A stretch of DNA of 64,000 nt. Source: Isochrysis galbana. Taxonomy: Eukaryota; Haptophyta; Isochrysidales; Isochrysidaceae. The position numbers and the translations under genes were made by a program. Of the stretch, positions 53,528 through 61,000 are shown in pieces. Below the pieces are notes generated by a model. It saw nothing but the letters and a program-made list of their open reading frames with translations, had not been told where the DNA came from and ran no database searches. The first letter of the stretch is position 1. Each line of letters opens with the position of its first letter. The DNA is taken from positions 310,001 through 374,000 of the forward strand of contig CM030933.1 in NCBI GenBank assembly GCA_018136815.1, given 5' to 3'.

Positions 53528-55044
53528 GTTAGAAAGAAATTTATCGCGCTGGCTGCCAGGAGGGAGCAGCCAGGGCGGCAAAACACAGAAAGGTCATGAC
53601 AGACAGTGAATGAGACAGTGCTACAAGGGGTGGGGTCTAGAACCTGGGACACCTGGTGGCACTGCAGACTGCAGATCTCACGAAGATACCTTTGGGCCAC
53701 GGTGTCTCAACAACAATCACAGGGAGCACAAAGCCTTACATATACCCCACCGCGGTTCTTTGGATAATACTTTGAGACAAACAGGCAGGCGCGCGAGGGA
53801 AGAGAGAAGGAATCGAGGATATAGGGAATCGGCAGGTATTGTCTTAGTATGAGCCATTGAAGCGTCGTGGGTGTTGATGAAGGTGAGATTCCTTAGATGC
53901 ACTAAGTCGATCTAGAGTGAGCTGAGATCCCCAAGATGAAGGCGAGGTCTAGAAGTCGATGTGCAAATGACTCGGGAACTCTAGAACTAAGAACTCGATG
54001 TGCATCAACTGCAGATGATTATGTGGAGATGTGGTGGATCGTATGGAGCTGTGGCTGTGGTGCGGCTGGGTGTGAGTGGAGGATGTACTGTAACATGAGA
54101 TGTATGGCCCAACTGGAGCATGGGGGGTGAACAATGGGGAGTCGAGGAAGCGTGCGGGGACGGGGCCGAAGACATGGGCGCACTCTCAGCCATCACGGGG
54201 CAGAGCAGCACGAGAACGGGAACGAAGGATGGACGAGGGGGCACAGAGGGCACTCGAGCGATAGCGCGGAGCGTAGCCAGGACACGGAGAGAAAACGTCA
54301 CGCGCGGGGGGGGAAGGGAATCGCGCGGGAAAGAAATAGACAAAAGGGGGCCGGAAACTCAAGGAAGCACTCGGGGAGAGACGGGAGGGGAGAGGGGGAA
54401 GAAGAGGGCTTCCGCGGGGGAGCCGGGGAGAGGAGAGGTGAGGGGGGCGGACCGATACTGGACGATACGGGAAGAAGGGAATTGGGGCGCGGCGACGGAG
54501 AGGGAGTCGCGCGAGAAGACCTAAGACCTAAAAACGGAACGTACAGGGGGGAAGTGTACAAGGCCCCCCCTTCATCCGCAACAGGAGAAGAGTCTGGAAG
54601 GTGGTGCACATGATGAAGGAGGCTGATGACTTGATGAAGGGGAATCTGGCAGACAAAGTTATCGGTAAAGACGATTCTATCGGTAAGCCGGTAAAGACGA
54701 TTCTCGATTCTATCGGTAAGCGGTAAGGACCGATGGATTGTGTTGGCAGATGATGGCACTCTGTGATAAAATTGTAGTCTTGTGGAGCGTCTCGTTGGCT
54801 AGCATCCCCAGCCACGTACACCGGACCAGCCATCACCAACCGTGCACACCTCCATCGCAGGGTAGGGGCTCTGTTGCCGATAAGGCATGTCCCTCAGCAC
54901 TACGATCTACGATTAAACTAAGACAACAAGAAAAGTCTGACAGTACTCATAGGACTCCGCGGCCGCTTCCGACGGGAAAGGGCAGCAACGGCTGCGCCAC
55001 CGCCGGCTGGCGCTGGCTGCCGTTCATTGGGCTGCGGGCTGCAG
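53528..55044. other. Upstream region of the giant gene, no exon proven
   Basis: The part at 54150-54530 is a purine-rich block. The part at 54655-54730 holds about three copies of a 'ggtaaagacgattctatcgg' unit. An in-frame TAA at 54919 ends upstream reading. A 'ctgcag' directly before 55045 could be a splice acceptor, so an upstream exon is possible, but none was convincing. Confidence 0.4.
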
Positions 55045-58000
55045 ATGGAGAAGCTGGCGGCGTCGCTTGGGCGCGTGCAGGAACTGAATGCGCGGCTCGA
55101 CCGCCTCGATGATATCCAAGCCCACGCTGCTTTGAGCAGCGCCTTCCGTGCCAGATCAGCCTCTCGACAGCAGACGACGAGCGGCCGGTGGCCGCTCTCT
55201 GGCGGCACATCTTGGGCTCCTCGCACAACGGAAGGCATGCGCGGAGACCCAATGCAAATGCTGCGCCAGACATCGAGGGTCAACGTCGCGTCCGCGTCGC
55301 AACGGTTAGCGATGACCAACAGGGGAAAAGCAGGAGCCGCGCAAGCTGAACCTTCATGTGCTGTGGCCCTGCAGAAGGATATGGACGACGCATCGATCGA
55401 CAAATACCTGCGCCGCTTGCACGGTGGGCCATCGGACACGGAGGCAGTGATCTGTATTCAATCTGCATGGCGGGGTCTAGCGCGGCGCCGAGCCTATCTT
55501 TCGCGGCTGCACAGAAAACATCTCTTCCTCGGTGACCACTTGCGAGCATGGCATCGTTTGACGGTAGCGTGCGTGCATAGACGCCAGCGACTATACGCCA
55601 TCGCCTTTGAGAATTGGGGAGACGATGTTGCTGAGTCACACGCAGCACTCGGCACCCTCGGGGCATTGCTATACCGTTCAAGAGGTATGTCAGCTACCTC
55701 CCAGCAGTGGCGAATGTGTGTGCAAGCACGCACCCAACATCTCAAGTATGTATCGGACCACGGTGAGAGTCCTGCGCCGATCGACGGCGACGCCATCGGT
55801 GCCGCTGCACGAGATCCGGACTGGGTGCTAAAGTCTCTTCAGCTATGTGCAAAATTTGAGTTGCGGAATCGAATGTTCACGTACTGGAAGCGGCATGTGC
55901 AATGGATCGATCGACGGCGCAATCAAGCTGGGCACCGCTTGAAAATGTGTGCTCGAACGGTGCAGCGATGGCCTACGGAGACGCTTGCGTTGTGCGTGCT
56001 GATGTGGAAACGGCTCACGAAGCTCAAGCTAGCATGGCGCCGTGGTTTGCCCCTTCCCAGCTACGAGCAAGAGCCCGATGACGTTTGGAACGCGTTCGAG
56101 GAGCTTGCCACCGCTCGCAGAGAGCGCAAGCAACAAGTCATGGCCAATTTTGACTTTATGTTCAAAAGACGAATCTGGCGTGCGTGGCGCGAGACCAAAG
56201 GTGGCTGGAGACGTGCCATCAGCCTAGAACCGTGGGAGCACCACATGCTAAACAAAGTGTGTGGCACTATTTTGCGTAAATGGCAGGCCTTTACGAAGTA
56301 CAAGCTGACGAATCGTGGGTTTCATCGATATATCTTGCACACCTGGAAACAGTACGCGCGTGCGAGTCGTCAGCTCATCCTCGAACGGAGAGCAACCTTG
56401 GCACGTCAGCAGCGCGCCCTCCTCGCGCTTAGTTTCGCCGGGATACATCGGTACGTCCTCTACCGACGGCGCTTGGCTGCTGCTTCCGCTGATAGAATGG
56501 CTGGACGCGCCCCCTTGCCGGATGCTGGGGCTGAGGCGGAGATTTTGCGACAACAGGGGCGTGGACGCGCTGCCGTCGCAACCAAGCGCGCAGTGGCGCT
56601 CGCTGCCGCTGCCGCTGGAGGGAGCAGCAGGGCCGCTTCAGCTCCGCGACGCTTTCGCCCTCTCGACCGTTCGAACGCACAGCCCGAATTTCTATTCGCG
56701 CCCATCTTGGCCGCTGTTTCCGAGGTGGCATCCAACGCCCTCATAGCGGCTAGGCGAGGGGTTCTTGGACGCCAATGGGTAGCGGGGTTTGCAATCGCGG
56801 GTATGAATACGCACATGCTGGCGACCGCGATGTTCTATGCGTGGGCACGCCGTGCGCGAGGCCAGTTAGCGTTGAGATGTTTTGGGTATGCTGTGATGCG
56901 GCGGAGTGCGACCAAGTTGATGGCTCTCGTGATTGCGGAGTGGAGGGTTGTCATCTTGGCCGCACGCACGGTCAAGGGCAACGCTGTCGGCAATCCCGAA
57001 AATGGGTTGGATGGTGCTGAGGCAGCATCAGCGCGGCGCAAACTCCGAAGCGAGTATGGGGTAGCGCGCCGGCGCCTTGAATACCAAGGCATACCGCCTC
57101 TTGAGGAGCTCCATGATCTCGCGCACGCGGGGGGATTCGACCCTAAAAGCGGTCAAGACCCACACCGGACGCGCATCCTATGGGGACATCAAGTGAAGGG
57201 CGACAGTCTCGTACACCGCAGTTTTGCGAGCGGCAGCTGGCCTCTTTGGCAAGCAGTGGCCACGCTCCTACCCAGCGTGGTGAAACGCTCCAATGCTCGC
57301 AAGGTCGACTTGTGGGATACGCCCTCCGAGCGCATGACTGTTAGAGCTTGCAACTGTCGTTACGTGGAGGAGGAGCACGAGACATCTGCGCAGAGAGACG
57401 TTGCTGCGGCAGTAAAAGCGCTTCGAAGCCGACTGCAGCGCGACGCTGAGGTGCTTAGACAGGTAGAAGCTGGCGAGGCGGCCCGCGGGTTGCGACGTGA
57501 AGTGCCAACTTTCACCTTAATGTCAGAGGTGGCCGAACATCGGGCCGCAATGGCTCGTGTCCCGAGAAAGTCTTCCTCGAGCAAATCACTGAAGAGATAC
57601 AGCAGTAGGAAGAATAGCGTAAAAGGAGGGGCATTACTACGAGACGGCTTGGAGATCCAGCTGGAGGCTCCTAGCGCCCCCGTTGCTATGGACGGTGACT
57701 GGGACTCTAGTGGAAGTGATGGAGCGCCCTCGACGAGCGTTGCACAGGCGGTAGCGGCAATACGCCTCAACACCGAGGAGTACACTGGCAAGGAGTACCT
57801 TCCACCCTTGTTGACGACAGGATGGTTGCCTTGGGACGATCCTGCGTCAGATATTGAAGAGACGGCTAAAGTTGATGTTGGGGAGTACGAGCAAGGTATC
57901 AGTGCACTACAAGCGCTACGGTCCTTTGGGGAGGAGCGAATGGCAAGACCAAGCATGCAACGCACTACGTCTCTGGAAATGATTGCGGGCCAAAGATCTC

Positions 58001-61000
58001 TTGCGCCAGTGCGTGCGGAGACGCAGCTGGCCTTTGGCGAGATGCTGGGAAGCGTGATGGCAAAGCGGCGACGGATTGTGGGGCCCGGGTGCGAGTCAGA
58101 GCAGCTGCGCCGGAGACGTAGCAGCGTGTTGGCTGTGGGAAAGTTGGATGTTCATTCGGACGAGAGTGAAGACGAACAAATGCGCGAAGCCATGAAAGTC
58201 ATTTCAGTGGTACGCCGGACATCAATTTCCTCAAGCGCGCAAGGTGATCACCAGCGAATCGGCAACAGCTGTGATTGCGAAGCCTCGTCCCCAAGACGAT
58301 CTAGTTGTCCAGCGAGCGGTGTTGCATCGCGATGGCTATCTAGAGGGTCTCATGTGAACACAGCCTTTGATGACGGCCAAACGGGTATGGGAGAGCTGGC
58401 TGAAGAGGAGCCCGGGGTACTTTGTAGCCCAAAGAATCGATGCTCGCCGAAATACAACCTTGCCCGGGCGCGGTGGGCAGCCGCAATAGCGGAAGCGATG
58501 CGGATTGCCCGGTCGAATAAATCGGTAGGAGACGATGGAAGGATGCTAAAGCCAGGAGAAGAAGGGAACGAAGATTTCAAGGAGGTGACCAAGCAAATGC
58601 GAGCGGAAATGGTGGAGGCATCAGCAGAGTTCGCGAGAAACGCGAATGAGAAAGAGGGCAGCAACTTCTCTCGAGGTGAAGTGGATGTCGGAGATGCGTT
58701 ACATTTGGCACCAAACGAGCGGGCGTCGGCGTCTTGGGGTGAGGATGTCGATGATGTGGGTGGGAAGAGCACACGCACACTGGGCGTGAGGCTGGACAAC
58801 TCGTCGATTGCATATATGGATGAATACGCCTGCGGGCTCCCCGCAGATGAACACGTTGGGAGCACCATTGCAGATGCTAGTGAGACTACATGTCACGATG
58901 GATCACTTGACGAGCGCGTCACTGAAGCGATCCTTGCTCCCATAGCGGACCAACCGCTGTGGAATGGGCAATTGGTGGCCCTGGGTCTAATGGAACGCGG
59001 GTCACCGGAAGACGCGTTGACGTACCAAGGGCGCCCACAACCAACGGACCCTCGTTCATTTCAGTCTCAAAGCGTGCCCCTCGGGGAGGATGGCATCATA
59101 AGTGATACGCAATGCACGATAGATGCATCGGAGGCCGCGATGGCTCGAGCGAACGCCGAAGCCGAAGCCAGGCGACGTGCTGCGGCGGCGATCGAGGCTG
59201 CTGCAGAAGCCGCAGCGGCGGAAGTTGCTGCGGCGGAGGCAGCGTCAGCGGCAGATGCGAAGGCATTGGCTGCAGCGGTTGTTGCGGCTGAGGTAGATGC
59301 TGCTGAAGCAGCGGTGGAAGCGGATCTGGAGGCAGCGGAGGCTGAGGCGGAGAAGGAGGTTGCTGCTATGGCTGCAGCGGAAGCGGAAGCGACCTGTGCA
59401 GCCGAAGCGGCAGCAGCAGTAGCGGAAGCAGAAGCCTCTGGAAATTGGGTCTGGACCGAGGTGGATTCTGCAGCAACGGATGTGGAAGTGCCTCGAAACT
59501 TGTCGGGCGTTCCAATGGTAGCTTCAATTGAACCGGATGCACCATCGCGAAACCAGTTGCAGGCAGTCCGGCATGAACTCAAGTCCTCGCCGGCCTTGGA
59601 TTCCACCATCACGCATACCTCTGCGCTCACGCTGGACACACATGCGGGAATGCCGTCGGGTCCTGCTGCAGTTGCAGCAGCCAAAGCAGAAGCGGCGGCG
59701 GCAAGAGCGATAAAAGCGGCGGAGATATACTCAGCTGGAATCGCGGCACGAGCCGCGAAGAGCCTGCAGATGAAAGCGGCAGCCGCAGCTGCCCGCAAAA
59801 AGCGCGAGCAAGCAGAAGCTGCCATGAAAGCTGCGGCCGAGGCTGCTGAACGTGCTAGACGCTCTGCGGAAATCAAAGCCGAGAGGAGACGGGCAGAAGC
59901 GGAGGCTGCAGAGGAGGCCGCGCGGACGGCTAAGGCGGCAGCGGAAGCCGAATGGGTAGCAACTGCGGCAGAGGTCTTGGTGCGCAAGCAGACAGTGGCT
60001 ATCGAAGAGGCCGAGAAGAAACTTTGTCGCGAAACGCTCGAAGCAGGGGCGGAAAGGGTACAGGACGAGGCAACGCGCTCGCTCGCCATAACACAAGTCA
60101 ATACGGTCAAAAGCCAGGCGCTGGAGGTAGCTAAGAGAGACGCAGCTGAACAGGAAGCCCGAGCAGCTGCGGCTGCAATGGAAGAGAGGCGAAGGATCGC
60201 GTCAATTCTTATCCAAGCTGCTTGTCGCGGGTTCTACGTTCGCAATTTGGTTGTTATCCACGCACGGATGGGCGTTACCTCTCAACGTGCACGAGACCGT
60301 CGGGCGGCCGCAATGACGATGCAGAGGATTTGGCGCGGCCGATCGGTGCGACTCGGTATTTACGTGGCTCGCGCTGCTATTCAGACGGCTGCGGCAGCTG
60401 CAAGCATGGCACTATGTCCCCACCTGCGCTATGCTTATTTGTTCGAACGGGCTTTACGTCGTAAGCGCAACAACGAGGCTCGCCAGAAGGCAGCAGCAAG
60501 GATGACGAGCGCCGCACGAGTTTACGCGGCCCGACGGCGTGTAGAGGAACTGCGCATGATTGTTCTGCGCGCCTATGCAGCAGTCGTGCTTCAATCATTC
60601 ATTCGTGGCGAGCGCGTGCGGTCCAAGTATCGGACAAGTCTCGCGGCGAGGGCAGTGGACGCCTCGATAGAGTATGATGCATGCCAAGCAGCCGCCCGCG
60701 TGATGGCTGGGAACCCAGCCGTGAAGAAGACGATCGGTACCTCCGCAGCATTCACCGAAGGCCTGCGCTCAATCACTAGCGAGATGATCGGTGCCAACAA
60801 ATACCCACCACACATATCCCGACCAGTTTCGGTGGGTGCACTATTTGAGCACAGTGAGTCTCGAGCAGCTCAATCTCGCGATGACATGTCCAATACGCGC
60901 CCCGCATCTGCTATCGAGTCAAAATTCGGCCTGAGACGGAAGGAGGCCCATACACACTCAGCCGTGGATGCATCAAACACTGGTGCCACACGCCTCATCA

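Noticed and set aside
59067..60110. Minus-strand ORF of 347 residues, Ala/Ser-rich
   Set aside because: It is the antisense of the Ala/Glu coiled coil in the giant plus-strand gene; the composition forces an open frame on both strands.
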